Position numbers and translations under genes: made by a program. A DNA stretch of 64,000 nt from the NCBI RefSeq assembly GCF_019397265.1, contig NZ_CP068985.1, positions 1,674,001 through 1,738,000 of the forward strand, read 5' to 3'. This document shows, piece by piece, positions 34,804 through 45,179 of this stretch (its first letter is position 1; each line of letters opens with the position of its first letter). The notes below the pieces were generated by a model that ran no database searches, had not been told where the DNA came from, and worked only from the letters and a program-made list of their open reading frames with translations. This DNA comes from Nonomuraea coxensis DSM 45129 (GTDB lineage: Bacteria; Actinomycetota; Actinomycetes; Streptosporangiales; Streptosporangiaceae).

Positions 34804-35205
34804 ATGCTGTCGATCCCGCGTGAACTCGCTGACAAGATCGTCGCCCATGCCCGGGCCGACCATCCCGACGAGGCGTGCGGGGTGATCGCCGGCCGCGACG
34901 GCGTGCCCGAGCGGTTCATCCCGATGGAGAACGCCGAGCGTTCGCCGACCTTCTACCGTTTCGACTCCAAGGAGCAGTTCCGCGTCTGGCGCGAGATGGA
35001 CGACCGCGACGAGACCCCCGTGGTGATCTACCACTCGCACACGGCCACCGAGGCCTACCCGTCGCGCACCGACATCGCCTACGCCTCCGAGCCCGACACC
35101 CACTACGTGCTGGTCTCGACGCGCGAGGAGGGCGAGACGGAGTTCCGCTCCTACCGCATCCTCGATGGGGTGGTCACAGAGGAAGAGGTAGAGTTCCTCC
35201 CATGA
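34804..35205 (+). CDS. mec: Mec-type JAMM metallopeptidase (CysO-cysteine hydrolase)
   Basis: A 133-aa Mov34/MPN/PAD-1 zinc peptidase. JAMM residues are Glu23 (DEACGV), His77 and His79 (YHSHTATEAYPS) with Ser87 and Asp90. In mycobacteria Mec releases cysteine from the C-terminus of the sulfur carrier CysO. The MoaD-like and cysM genes follow, so the pathway is complete here. The stop overlaps the ATG of a 23-aa candidate leader peptide. Confidence 0.9.
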   Translation: MLSIPRELADKIVAHARADHPDEACGVIAGRDGVPERFIPMENAERSPTFYRFDSKEQFRVWREMDDRDETPVVIYHSHTATEAYPSRTDIAYASEPDTHYVLVSTREEGETEFRSYRILDGVVTEEEVEFLP

Positions 35206-35273
35206 TGGTCCGGCCTGTGCAGAGCTTCCTCTTCGCGCACACTCCGGCCGTCGTCGTCTACGACTGTCGCTGA
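35202..35273 (+). CDS. Candidate 23-aa leader peptide in the cysteine operon
   Basis: A small frame starting at an ATG that overlaps the mec stop (ATGATG) and ending in ...VVVYDCR. It fills half of the mec-to-MoaD gap and has a single Cys one residue before its last. Cysteine-containing upstream peptides control sulfur operons in some actinobacteria by ribosome stalling or translational coupling; here that role is inference. A 5-bp hairpin follows 24 bp later. Confidence 0.4.
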   Translation: MMVRPVQSFLFAHTPAVVVYDCR

Positions 35274-35296
35274 GCGTGGAACACCAGCCACACCCT

Positions 35297-35310
35297 GGGC
35301 GTTGACGCCC
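35297..35310 (+). other. Small hairpin before the MoaD-like gene
   Basis: GGGCG-TTGA-CGCCC, between the candidate leader peptide and the MoaD-like gene; could form an alternative structure in an attenuation mechanism. Confidence 0.3.
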
Positions 35311-35351
35311 GTTGGACGACGACCTGAGCACTCATGAGGAGACTGACCGCG

Positions 35352-36576
<1,225 letters not shown>

Positions 36577-36586
36577 GCGCACGAGA

Positions 36587-36611
36587 AAGGGCGGCCCGCC
36601 GGGCCGCCCTT
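36587..36611. terminator. Bidirectional terminator after cysM
   Basis: AAGGGCGGCCC and GGGCCGCCCTT form a perfect 11-bp stem with a 3-nt loop, 10 bp after cysM and 13 bp before the stop of the convergent gene; A and T flanks suit both strands. Confidence 0.85.
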
Positions 36612-36624
36612 CGCCGTGTCAGGG

Positions 36625-38406
36625 TCAGTTGAACAGCACCCGGAGCGAGAACGTCGCGTCCGAGTCGGTCACCTTGCCGCTCAGCCCCACCGCCCGCAGC
36701 ACCTGGAGGTTGGCCTTGTCGTCGCCCTTCATGGACTCCAGGTAGAGGTTCTCCACCTTGTCGAGGTCCACGAAGAGCGCGAAGTTGGCCTCGTCGCCGT
36801 CCGCGACCGCCGTCTTGTACGTCTCCGAGTCGCCCAGCGAGCCCTCCTCCGACAGCGACTTGGCGTAGGCGTCGCTGCTCGCCACGGTGAAGACGCCGTC
36901 GCCGGTGACCTTGGCGATCTGCGGGGCGGGCTGGCCGCTCGACGTGATCGCCTGCTGCACCTTGTCGAAGACGGCCTGCGCCTTGGCCGGGTCGGTGGCG
37001 ATGCGCAGCCCGGCCTTGATCTGGTCGCCGTTCAGGCCCTCGGAGTCGACCGCGAAGGTGACGTTCTTGCCGAGCAGCGTGGCGATGTCGCCGGGCAGGC
37101 TGAGGCCGTACTGGGTCTTGGCCTGCTGGAGGAGCTGCGTGATCTCGGCCGACCCGGTCGCCGCGGCCTGCTTCTCGATCTCCGCCCACTGCTTGGTGAC
37201 CATCTGGTCGAGGCCGGAGACCGACAGGGCGCCCGCGGTGGAGGCGGGCAGCGTGCCGAGGTTCGCCTGCGGCAGGTCGCCCTCCGGCGTCATGCCCTTC
37301 GCCCCGCGCACGGTGCCGGCGAGCTCGACGTAGGAGCTGTCGAAGCGGAGCGCGCCGGCGAAGCGGGCGTCCTTGACCTGCTCGACCGCCGCGCGCTGGT
37401 CGGCCGGGATCTCCTTGCCCGCCAGCTCCACGAGGCCGCCCATGTCGGTCCAGAACGACAGCACGCCCTGCTCGCCGACGGCGCCCATGTCGTCGCTGAA
37501 CTCGGCGTTGTCGGCCAGGCTGCCGTCGGCGCCGGCGTACTTGTCGGCCAGCGCCTGCGTGGGGGTGAGCAGGGCGTAGTCGTCGCGGAAGGCGATGCCG
37601 TACTTCTCGCCCTCCATCAGCTTGGCGATGCCGGCCTTGGCCTGCTCCTGGTCCTTGACCTGGACGGCCACCGCGAAGTCGGGCTCCTCCTTGCCGGAGG
37701 GCACGGCGGCGAAGCCGACCCTGCTGCCCAGCCACGGGTCGACGTCCTTGGCGAAGTCGAGCTTGCCGTCGGAGTCCTTGTTGATGGTGTCGAACAGCGC
37801 CTTGCGCGGGTCCTCGCCGGAGAAGGTGTCCTTGGTGACCGTGAACTTCCTGGCGAGCTGGAACAGCGCCAGCTTCTGGTTCGCGGCCGGGTCGAGGTCG
37901 AGGCGGGCGTAGGCGATCGCGTTGGCGGGCAGGACCTCGGCCGGCTGCGTGCCGCCGCCGCCGAGCGCGCCGACCGCCCACACCGCGCCGCCGCCGAGCA
38001 CCACCACGGCGAGCGCCGCGGCGCCCGCGACGAGCCAGCCCTTGCGGCCCTTCTTCGGGGGCTGGGCGGGCGGCTGCTGGTGCTGCTGCCAGCCCTGCTG
38101 CTGCCCGTAGGGGTCCTGCTGGGCGTACTGGGGCTGGGTGTACTGGCCGGGCTGGCCGTACTGGGGCTGCTGCCCGTACTGGGGCTGCTGGCCGTACTGC
38201 TGGCCGTACTGCTGCTGGCCGGACGGGGCTTGCTGGCCGTACTGGCCCTGCTGGATCTGCTCCTGCTGCCAGCCGCCCTGAGGAAGCTGCTGCTGGTGCG
38301 CGGACTGGCCCTGCTGTGGCGGATAGGGCTGTCCCTGGTTCCAGTTGTACGCCTGAGTGCGGTCAGGATCCTGCCCAGCACCGTAAGGGGGGTTATTCGC
38401 AGACAT
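36625..38406 (-). CDS. DUF3352-family membrane-anchored protein with Gln/Tyr-rich head
   Basis: A 593-aa protein. Residues 1-115 are Gln/Tyr/Gly/Pro low-complexity with repeated YGQQPQYGQ units; a basic KKGRKG leads to one TM helix (about 124-147, LVAGAAALAVVVLGGGAVWAVG). The outer part of about 440 residues matches DUF3352: LPANAIAYARLDLDPAANQKLALFQLARKF near its start and repeated FAVAVQVKD/FRDDYALLTPT motifs. Function unknown. ATG 38406 is preferred; a GTG four codons upstream is possible. Confidence 0.82.
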   Translation of the reverse strand: MSANNPPYGAGQDPDRTQAYNWNQGQPYPPQQGQSAHQQQLPQGGWQQEQIQQGQYGQQAPSGQQQYGQQYGQQPQYGQQPQYGQPGQYTQPQYAQQDPYGQQQGWQQHQQPPAQPPKKGRKGWLVAGAAALAVVVLGGGAVWAVGALGGGGTQPAEVLPANAIAYARLDLDPAANQKLALFQLARKFTVTKDTFSGEDPRKALFDTINKDSDGKLDFAKDVDPWLGSRVGFAAVPSGKEEPDFAVAVQVKDQEQAKAGIAKLMEGEKYGIAFRDDYALLTPTQALADKYAGADGSLADNAEFSDDMGAVGEQGVLSFWTDMGGLVELAGKEIPADQRAAVEQVKDARFAGALRFDSSYVELAGTVRGAKGMTPEGDLPQANLGTLPASTAGALSVSGLDQMVTKQWAEIEKQAAATGSAEITQLLQQAKTQYGLSLPGDIATLLGKNVTFAVDSEGLNGDQIKAGLRIATDPAKAQAVFDKVQQAITSSGQPAPQIAKVTGDGVFTVASSDAYAKSLSEEGSLGDSETYKTAVADGDEANFALFVDLDKVENLYLESMKGDDKANLQVLRAVGLSGKVTDSDATFSLRVLFN

Positions 38407-38493
38407 CACTTCACTCACAATGTGGACTTCTGGCCACATCGGACCATAGTGCCTGCTGCTTATCAGGCGCTTGCAGAACGCTGGATCCCGCCC

Positions 38494-38820
38494 TTACGCG
38501 CGGTCAAGCTCGCGTTTCAAGGCGCTGATGTGCACCTCGCCCCCGCCGTAGTCGGCCACGCGCGCCCACGGGACGAACGCGCATCCGGCGTACAGCACCC
38601 GCGCGAGCGCCTTCGACAGCCAGGGCGACCGCCCCTCGCGCTCGCGGGTGAGCCCGAGCAGCAGCGGGGCGCGGTGCTGGGAGACCACGAGCCCGTAGAC
38701 GGTGTGGCTCTGCTGGAGCTCCCCCTTGTGCCGGACCACCCGGATGTCGACCACGTGCCCGACCCACACCCCGTTGGCGTCCCACACGGACTGGCCGATG
38801 AGTTCGGTAACAGTTGCCAT
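38494..38820 (-). CDS. PRC-barrel domain protein
   Basis: A 108-aa cytosolic protein: MATVTELIGQSVWDANGVWVGHVVDIRVVRH is a PRC-barrel N-terminal half, followed by LVVSQHRAPLLLGLTRER and ALKRELDRA. PRC barrels bind RNA or protein; the partner here is unknown. ATG 38820 is chosen over an upstream TTG. Confidence 0.75.
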   Translation of the reverse strand: MATVTELIGQSVWDANGVWVGHVVDIRVVRHKGELQQSHTVYGLVVSQHRAPLLLGLTREREGRSPWLSKALARVLYAGCAFVPWARVADYGGGEVHISALKRELDRA

Positions 38821-38910
38821 GATCAAACTGTCTCAGTCCGGTCACGTTTCCCCAGGTAGGCGCGCTGATGAGGGGATGCCGTAGAGTATGTGGCGACTAG
38901 AACATAGTTC

Positions 38911-38916
38911 CAGACT
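38911..38916 (+). promoter_or_regulatory. -10 element CAGACT before thioesterase gene
   Basis: CAGACT ends 6 nt before GTG 38923, the same spacing as at clpS. Confidence 0.35.
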
Positions 38917-38922
38917 TCACGG

Positions 38923-39723
38923 GTGAGGCGGATGACGAAGTTCGACGAGGCCACGCAGGCGATCAAGATCGACGACACCACGTACGACGTGTGCCTCGAC
39001 CCCGGCTACGCGATCGGCGGCCCGCTCAACGGCGGCTACCTCATGGCCGTGATCCTGCGCGCGGTGGTCGACGCCTCGCCGTTCGAGCACCCCGTGAGCA
39101 CCACCGCGCAGTTCCTCAAGCCGCCGGTCCCGGGGCCCGCGCAGGTGCGGGTGGAGCCGCTGAAGGCGGGCCGCACGGCCGCGTTCGCCCGCGCCACGCT
39201 CGTGCAGGACGGCACCGCCAAGATCGAGGGGCTGATCACCACCGCGACGCTCGGCGAGGTGACCCCCGACTACCACGACGACGACGTCCACCCCATGCCG
39301 CCCCTCGACGACTGCCTCAGGCTCCCCGACCCCAAGCCCGAGTCCGGCATGACGCTGAACGCCCAGATGGAGCTGCGCTTCGACCCGCCCACGATCGGCT
39401 GGCTCAAGGGCGAGCCCACCGGCCGCCCCGAGTCGCGCGCCTACTTCCGGATGGCCGAGCCGCAGGACCCGGACCCGTACGTGCTGGCGCTGGCCGTGGA
39501 CGTCCTGCCCCCCGTGGTCTTCTCGGCCGGGGCGCGCGGCTGGGCGCCGACCGTGGACCTCACCTGGCACCTGCGCGCCCTGCCCGCCCCCGGCTGGCTC
39601 ACGCTCATCGGCGGCGGCCGGATGATCTCCGACGGCTGGTTCGACGAGGAGGTCGAGGTGCGCGACTCCACCGGCCGCCTGGTCGCCCAGTCCCGCCAGC
39701 TCGCCCGGGTGGGGAGGGGCTGA
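38923..39723 (+). CDS. TesB-like acyl-CoA thioesterase family protein
   Basis: 266 aa with two hotdog domains. YAIGGPLNGGYLMAVILRAV at the N-terminus is the typical acyl-CoA-binding segment, STTAQFLKPPVPGPAQVRVEPLKAGRTAAFARATL follows, and the C-terminal half repeats the fold (PTVDLTWHLRALP, MISDGWFDEEVEVRD). It should hydrolyse acyl-CoA of unknown chain length. GTG 38923 is favoured by the -10 spacing; ATG 38932 is an alternative. Confidence 0.82.
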   Translation: MRRMTKFDEATQAIKIDDTTYDVCLDPGYAIGGPLNGGYLMAVILRAVVDASPFEHPVSTTAQFLKPPVPGPAQVRVEPLKAGRTAAFARATLVQDGTAKIEGLITTATLGEVTPDYHDDDVHPMPPLDDCLRLPDPKPESGMTLNAQMELRFDPPTIGWLKGEPTGRPESRAYFRMAEPQDPDPYVLALAVDVLPPVVFSAGARGWAPTVDLTWHLRALPAPGWLTLIGGGRMISDGWFDEEVEVRDSTGRLVAQSRQLARVGRG

Positions 39724-39766
39724 CCGGCGCGGGAGAGTACGGATGTGACCAAGGCGACATCGCATC

Positions 39767-39793
39767 ATGCTCACGAGTCGCACATGTGAGCAT
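39767..39793. other. Inverted repeat ATGCTCAC-n11-GTGAGCAT
   Basis: Perfect 8-bp arms in the thioesterase-murI gap, 44 bp before murI. Could be a terminator for the thioesterase gene or a regulator site. Confidence 0.5.
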
Positions 39794-39823
39794 TCTTACG
39801 CAGTGTTGATCGGCCAGGTCGCC

Positions 39824-39829
39824 TACGCT
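39824..39829 (+). promoter_or_regulatory. -10 element TACGCT, leaderless murI
   Basis: TACGCT ends 7 nt before GTG 39837. Confidence 0.5.
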
Positions 39830-39836
39830 CTGAGAC

Positions 39837-40768
<932 letters not shown>

Positions 40769-40772
<4 letters not shown>

Positions 40773-41521
40773 AGGTGACCGTCGTCGGCTGCTCAGGAAG
40801 CTACCCGGGCCCCGACAGCCCCGCGTCCTGCTACCTCCTCGAAGCCGACGGCTTCCGGCTGCTGCTCGACCTCGGCAGCGGGGCGCTCGGCGCGCTCCAG
40901 CGCCACATCGGGCTGTACGACGTGGACGCCATCTGCCTCTCCCACCTGCACGCCGACCACTGCCTGGACCTCTGCGGCTACCACGTCGCCCGCACCTACG
41001 GGCCGCGGGCCCCGTACCCGGTGCTGCCGGTCCACGCGCCCGCGGGCGCCCCCGCCCGGCTGGCGGCAGCGTACGGCATGCCGGACGAGCCCGGCCTGGA
41101 GACCGCGTTCGACTTCGTGCCGCTGGAGCCCCGCAGCTTCGAGGTCGGCCCGTTCACGGTCACCGCGGGGCTGGTCAACCATCCGGTCGAGGCGTACGGC
41201 TTCCGCGTGGCCGCGGGCGGGCGCGTCGTCGCGTACTCGGGCGACACCGGCGAGTGCGAGGAGCTGGTCACGCTGGCCGGGGACGCCGACCTGCTGCTGT
41301 GCGAGGCGTCGTTCGTCGAGCGGCCCGACCTGCCGGCCAACCTGCACATGACCGGCCGCCAGGCCGCCGAGCACGCCGCCAAGGCGGGCGTCGGACGGCT
41401 CGTCCTCACCCACCTGGTGCCGTGGAACGACCAGTCCGAGGTGCTCGCCGAGGCGGCCCGCGGCGGCTACGGGGGCCCGATCGAGCTGGCCCGCAGCGGC
41501 GCGGTCTACGACCTGGCCTGA
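40769..41521 (+). CDS. MBL-fold metallohydrolase
   Basis: A 250-aa beta-lactamase-fold hydrolase of the RNase Z/PhnP-like group. The metal motif HLHADH is at residues 59-64 (His59, His61, Asp63, His64), with [12 protein letters not shown] near 155 and LTHLVPW near 210 providing later ligands. In actinobacteria it sits between murI and rph; substrate undefined. AGAAGGAG precedes the ATG. Confidence 0.9.
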
Positions 41522-42753
41522 ACCTCGCCGGCCTCGTCGAACTCCCGCATCCGCGGCAGCGGCGAGAACAGCAGCGGCACGAACGCGAGCGCCCGGCCCG
41601 TCAGCAGGATCCAGAGCGCCTGGCGGACCCCGACCTCCGCGGCGATGAGCCCGCCGAGCAACGCGCCCACCGGCATCGTGCCCCACACGAGGAAGCGCAC
41701 CGAGCCGTTGACCCGGCCGAGCATGTGCTCAGGGGTCACGGTCTGCCGGTAGGTGAGCTGGCCGATGTTGCTCATCGCCGCTGCCCAGGAGATCGCGAAC
41801 GAGGTGACCGCGAAGAACCCCGCCCGCCAGTCCGCCTGCGTCATCGGGAGCAGCAGGCAGAACGGCGGGACGATCACGGCGGCCAGCCACGTCATCCGCG
41901 CCGACCCGGCCCGCCGCGACAGCCACCCCGCGCTCAGCCCGCCCACCATGCCGCCGACGCCGCCGAAGACGAGCAGCGCGCCGAGCACGCCCGGCTCCAG
42001 CCTGACCACGTCGGCCAGGAACAGCACCGACAGGCCGAGCACGCCGCTCACCGACAGGTTGGAGATGGCCGACGACGCCACGAACATCCGCATCAGCCGG
42101 TCGTGCCACAGATAGGCCAGCCCCTCGCGGATGCCCTGCAGCAGCGGCTCGTGCCCGCCGGTCCTGCGGGGCTCGTCCGGCGTCCTGATGGTGGTCAGGA
42201 AGAGCATCGAGGCGAGCGAGCCGAGGGCGGTGGCCGCGATCGTGCGCGACGCCCCGACCAGCTCCACCAGCGCGCCCCCGATCGCGGGCCCGGACAGGAA
42301 CGACGCCGAGCGCACGGTCTCCAGCTTCGCGTTGCCGTCGGCGAGCTGCGGTCCCCGTACGAGTCTCGGCAGGTAGGTCTGGTCGGCCACGTCGTTGAAC
42401 ACCTGAGCGGTGCCCGCGAGCAGCGCGACCACGCATAACATCGGCATCGTCAGCACACCCAGCTCCGCCGCCACCGGAACGCTCCCGATCAGCACGAACC
42501 TCGCCAGGTCGGACGCCATCATCACGCGCCGCCTGCGCATCCGGTCGACCCACACCCCCGCGGGCAGGCCGATCACCAGGTAAGCGGTGGTCTGCAACGA
42601 CGCGAGCAGGCCGACCTCGGCCGGCCCGGCGTGCAACACGAGGACGGCCACCAGCGGAAGCGCGACCCGGGAGATGTTCGCCCCGAGTTCGCTGGCCAGA
42701 TGTGAGCTGAGGAACCGGAGGAAGTCAGGGTTGCGCAACACCCCCGTTGTCAT
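41506..42753 (-). CDS. MFS transporter
   Basis: A 415-aa exporter of the enterobactin/macrolide-exporter-like MFS_3 group, 12 helices. [24 protein letters not shown] forms helix 1, and [21 protein letters not shown] is the loop 2-3 motif; helix 11 contains [14 protein letters not shown], typical of this subgroup. Ends overlap the MBL gene by 16 bp. ATG 42753 is chosen; ATG 42768 would add five residues. It interrupts the usual murI-MBL-rph run and is on the opposite strand. Confidence 0.82.
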   Translation of the reverse strand: MTTGVLRNPDFLRFLSSHLASELGANISRVALPLVAVLVLHAGPAEVGLLASLQTTAYLVIGLPAGVWVDRMRRRRVMMASDLARFVLIGSVPVAAELGVLTMPMLCVVALLAGTAQVFNDVADQTYLPRLVRGPQLADGNAKLETVRSASFLSGPAIGGALVELVGASRTIAATALGSLASMLFLTTIRTPDEPRRTGGHEPLLQGIREGLAYLWHDRLMRMFVASSAISNLSVSGVLGLSVLFLADVVRLEPGVLGALLVFGGVGGMVGGLSAGWLSRRAGSARMTWLAAVIVPPFCLLLPMTQADWRAGFFAVTSFAISWAAAMSNIGQLTYRQTVTPEHMLGRVNGSVRFLVWGTMPVGALLGGLIAAEVGVRQALWILLTGRALAFVPLLFSPLPRMREFDEAGEVQARS

Positions 42754-42808
42754 TGCGTAAGGATCCATGTGGCCGACACATTTGGTCAAGAGCGTCGTGG
42801 GGCGGAGA

Positions 42809-42814
42809 TAGGGT
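42809..42814 (+). promoter_or_regulatory. -10 element TAGGGT, leaderless rph
   Basis: TAGGGT ends 7 nt before ATG 42822; no Shine-Dalgarno. Confidence 0.5.
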
Positions 42815-42821
42815 GATCTGC

Positions 42822-43541
42822 ATGTCCCGACAGGATGGCCGCAACCCTGACCAGCTCCGTCCCATCACGATCACCCGCAACTGGCTGGCGCACGCCGAAG
42901 GTTCGGTGCTGGTCGAGTTCGGCGGCACCCGGGTGCTCTGCGCGGCCTCGGTCCAGGACAGCGTGCCGCGCTGGCGGCGGGGCAGCGGCCAGGGCTGGGT
43001 CACGGCCGAGTACGCCATGCTGCCGCGGGCGACCAACACCCGCAACGATCGCGAGTCGGTCCGCGGCAAGATCGGCGGGCGCACCCACGAGATCTCCCGC
43101 CTCATCGGCCGTTCGCTGCGCGCCTGCGTCGACTACAAGGCGCTGGGGGAGAACTCCGTGCTGCTCGACTGCGACGTGCTGCAGGCCGACGGCGGCACCC
43201 GCACGGCCGCCATCACCGGCGCCTACGTCGCGCTGGCCGACGCCGTCGCCTGGATGCGCGAGCGCCGCATGTGCCCCGGCGACCCGCTGATCGGCTCGGT
43301 CTCGGCCGTCTCCGTCGGGGTCGTCGGCTCGGTGCCGATGCTCGACCTCTGCTACACCGAGGACGTCGCCGCCGAGACCGACATGAACGTCGTCATGACC
43401 GGCGAGGGCAGCTTCGTCGAGGTGCAGGGCACCGCCGAGGGCGCGCCGTTCGACCGCGCGCTGCTCGACCGGCTGCTCGACCTCGCCGTGGCCGGGTGCG
43501 AGGAGCTGACGCTCATCCAGCAGGAGGCCCTGGGGTCATGA
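42822..43541 (+). CDS. rph: Ribonuclease PH
   Basis: A 239-aa phosphorolytic 3'-to-5' exoribonuclease trimming tRNA precursors. [21 protein letters not shown] starts the fold (split in family terms as strand 1), with [46 protein letters not shown] and [19 protein letters not shown] all conserved. The stop overlaps the rdgB start (ATGA). Confidence 0.95.
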   Translation: MSRQDGRNPDQLRPITITRNWLAHAEGSVLVEFGGTRVLCAASVQDSVPRWRRGSGQGWVTAEYAMLPRATNTRNDRESVRGKIGGRTHEISRLIGRSLRACVDYKALGENSVLLDCDVLQADGGTRTAAITGAYVALADAVAWMRERRMCPGDPLIGSVSAVSVGVVGSVPMLDLCYTEDVAAETDMNVVMTGEGSFVEVQGTAEGAPFDRALLDRLLDLAVAGCEELTLIQQEALGS

Positions 43542-44128
43542 GGATCGTCCTCGCCACCCGCAACCCCGGCAAGATCGCCGAGCTGCGCCGCATCCTGTCC
43601 GGGTTCGACATCGTCGGCCTGGAGGAGTTCCCCGAGATCGGCGACGTCGCCGAGACCGGCGTCACCTTCGAGGACAACGCCCTGCTCAAGGCGCACGCCG
43701 TCGCCCAGGGCTCGGGCCTGCCCGCCGTCGCCGACGACTCCGGCCTCTGCGTCGACGTGCTCAACGGCATGCCGGGCGTCTTCTCGGCCCGCTGGTCGGG
43801 CCGGCACGGCGACGACCGCGCCAACCTCGACCTGCTGCTCGCCCAGGTCTCCGACGTGCCCGCCGGCAAGCTGACCGCCCACTTCGCCTGCGTCGCCGCC
43901 CTGGCCCTGCCCGGCGGCGAGCAGCGCGTGGCCGAGGGCACGCTGCCGGGCCACCTGGTCAGGGCGCCGCGCGGCGAGCACGGCTTCGGCTACGACCCCA
44001 TCTTCGTGCCCGAGGGCGAGCGGCGCACCACCGCCGAAATGACCCCCGAGGAGAAGGACACCATCAGCCACCGGGGGCGTGCCTTCCGCTCCCTGGCGCC
44101 GCTGGTGCGCGAACTGCTCGCCCCCTGA
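43538..44128 (+). CDS. rdgB: XTP/dITP diphosphatase (Ham1/RdgB)
   Basis: A 196-aa house-cleaning pyrophosphatase removing dITP and XTP. N-terminal [31 protein letters not shown], the catalytic [22 protein letters not shown], and [10 protein letters not shown] near residue 150 are diagnostic. Translationally coupled to rph, as in most actinobacteria. Confidence 0.95.
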   Translation: MRIVLATRNPGKIAELRRILSGFDIVGLEEFPEIGDVAETGVTFEDNALLKAHAVAQGSGLPAVADDSGLCVDVLNGMPGVFSARWSGRHGDDRANLDLLLAQVSDVPAGKLTAHFACVAALALPGGEQRVAEGTLPGHLVRAPRGEHGFGYDPIFVPEGERRTTAEMTPEEKDTISHRGRAFRSLAPLVRELLAP

Positions 44129-44144
44129 CCGCCTCTCGTCACTG

Positions 44145-45062
44145 TCAGAGGCGGATGCGGGCCGCGATCGGCAGGTGGTCGCTGCCCGTTGCCGGCAGCG
44201 AGTGGACTCCGGTCACCGTCATCGCGCGGGTCAGGATCTGGTCGATGCGCGCCAACGGGACGCGGGCCGGCCAGCTGAAGGCGAAATCGCGGGGTGGGGC
44301 CGTCATCAGCGAGAGGACCGGGCGCAGCCCGCGGTCCTCGACGGTGCTGTTGAGGTCGCCGAGCAGGAGGATGCGGTCGCGTGGTTCGGCGGCCAGCACC
44401 GCGCCGAGCCGGCGGACGCTCTCGTCCCGGCGTACGGCGTCGAATCCTCCTGGGCCGATGCGTACGGAGGGCAGGTGGGCGACGTAGACGGCGATGTCTC
44501 CGTACGGGGTGCGGGCGACGGCGCGCAGCCCGCGGTTCCAGTCCGGGCCGACGTCGTGCGGGCGGATGTCCACCGGCGCGGTCTCGGTGAGGGGGTGGCG
44601 GGACCAGAGGCCGACGGTGCCGTGCACCGTCCGATACGGGTAGTCGGCGCGCAGCGCGGCCTCCCAGACCGGCAGGGCTGCCGGGAGGAGTTCCTCCAGG
44701 CCGATCACATCCGGCCGGGCCGCGATCAGCGTGCGCGCGGTGCCGGCCGGGTCGGTGTTCTCGTCACTGACGTTGTGCTGCACGGCGACGAGATGGTGTG
44801 GCTGCTCCTCCCGGGGCAGCAGGTGCCCGCCGAACTGGGCGAGCCAGGCGGCGACCGGCAGCAGTACAGCCAGCGCGCCCGCCGTGAAGCGCCGCCACCA
44901 GGCCAGTCCGAGCAGCACGGGAACGGCCAGGGCGAGCCACGGCAGGAACGTGTCGACGAGGCTGCCCAGGCGCCCGGCCCCGTTCGGCACCGACTGGGGG
45001 AAGGCCAGGACGGCGGCGGTCAGCACCGCGACAGCGACCAGGAAGAGACGGAAGATCGGCAC
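44145..45062 (-). CDS. Membrane-anchored endonuclease/exonuclease/phosphatase-family protein
   Basis: 305 aa. Three N-terminal hydrophobic helices (about 5-22, 37-54, 57-74) are followed by an EEP domain facing outward: VQHNVSDENTDP, the metal Glu in DVIGLEELL near 118, then LLLGDLNSTVEDRGL near 235 and the catalytic GSDHLPIAARIRL at the C-terminus. The reaction is phosphodiester or phosphate hydrolysis; substrate unknown. GAGGA lies 8 nt before GTG 45062. Divergent from the molybdoenzyme gene. Confidence 0.85.
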   Translation of the reverse strand: MPIFRLFLVAVAVLTAAVLAFPQSVPNGAGRLGSLVDTFLPWLALAVPVLLGLAWWRRFTAGALAVLLPVAAWLAQFGGHLLPREEQPHHLVAVQHNVSDENTDPAGTARTLIAARPDVIGLEELLPAALPVWEAALRADYPYRTVHGTVGLWSRHPLTETAPVDIRPHDVGPDWNRGLRAVARTPYGDIAVYVAHLPSVRIGPGGFDAVRRDESVRRLGAVLAAEPRDRILLLGDLNSTVEDRGLRPVLSLMTAPPRDFAFSWPARVPLARIDQILTRAMTVTGVHSLPATGSDHLPIAARIRL

Positions 45063-45166
45063 GCTGCGATCCTCGCAGGCTCCCGCCTCGACGGGGAGCG
45101 CGTACGGCTGGAGCGGGCTGGGGATCTCGTAACCATCGCGTAAGAACCGGGTGGTGGCGCGGGGCG

Positions 45167-45172
45167 TAGCGT
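45167..45172 (+). promoter_or_regulatory. -10 element TAGCGT, leaderless molybdoenzyme gene
   Basis: TAGCGT ends 7 nt before GTG 45180. Confidence 0.45.
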
Positions 45173-45179
45173 CGGCAGT

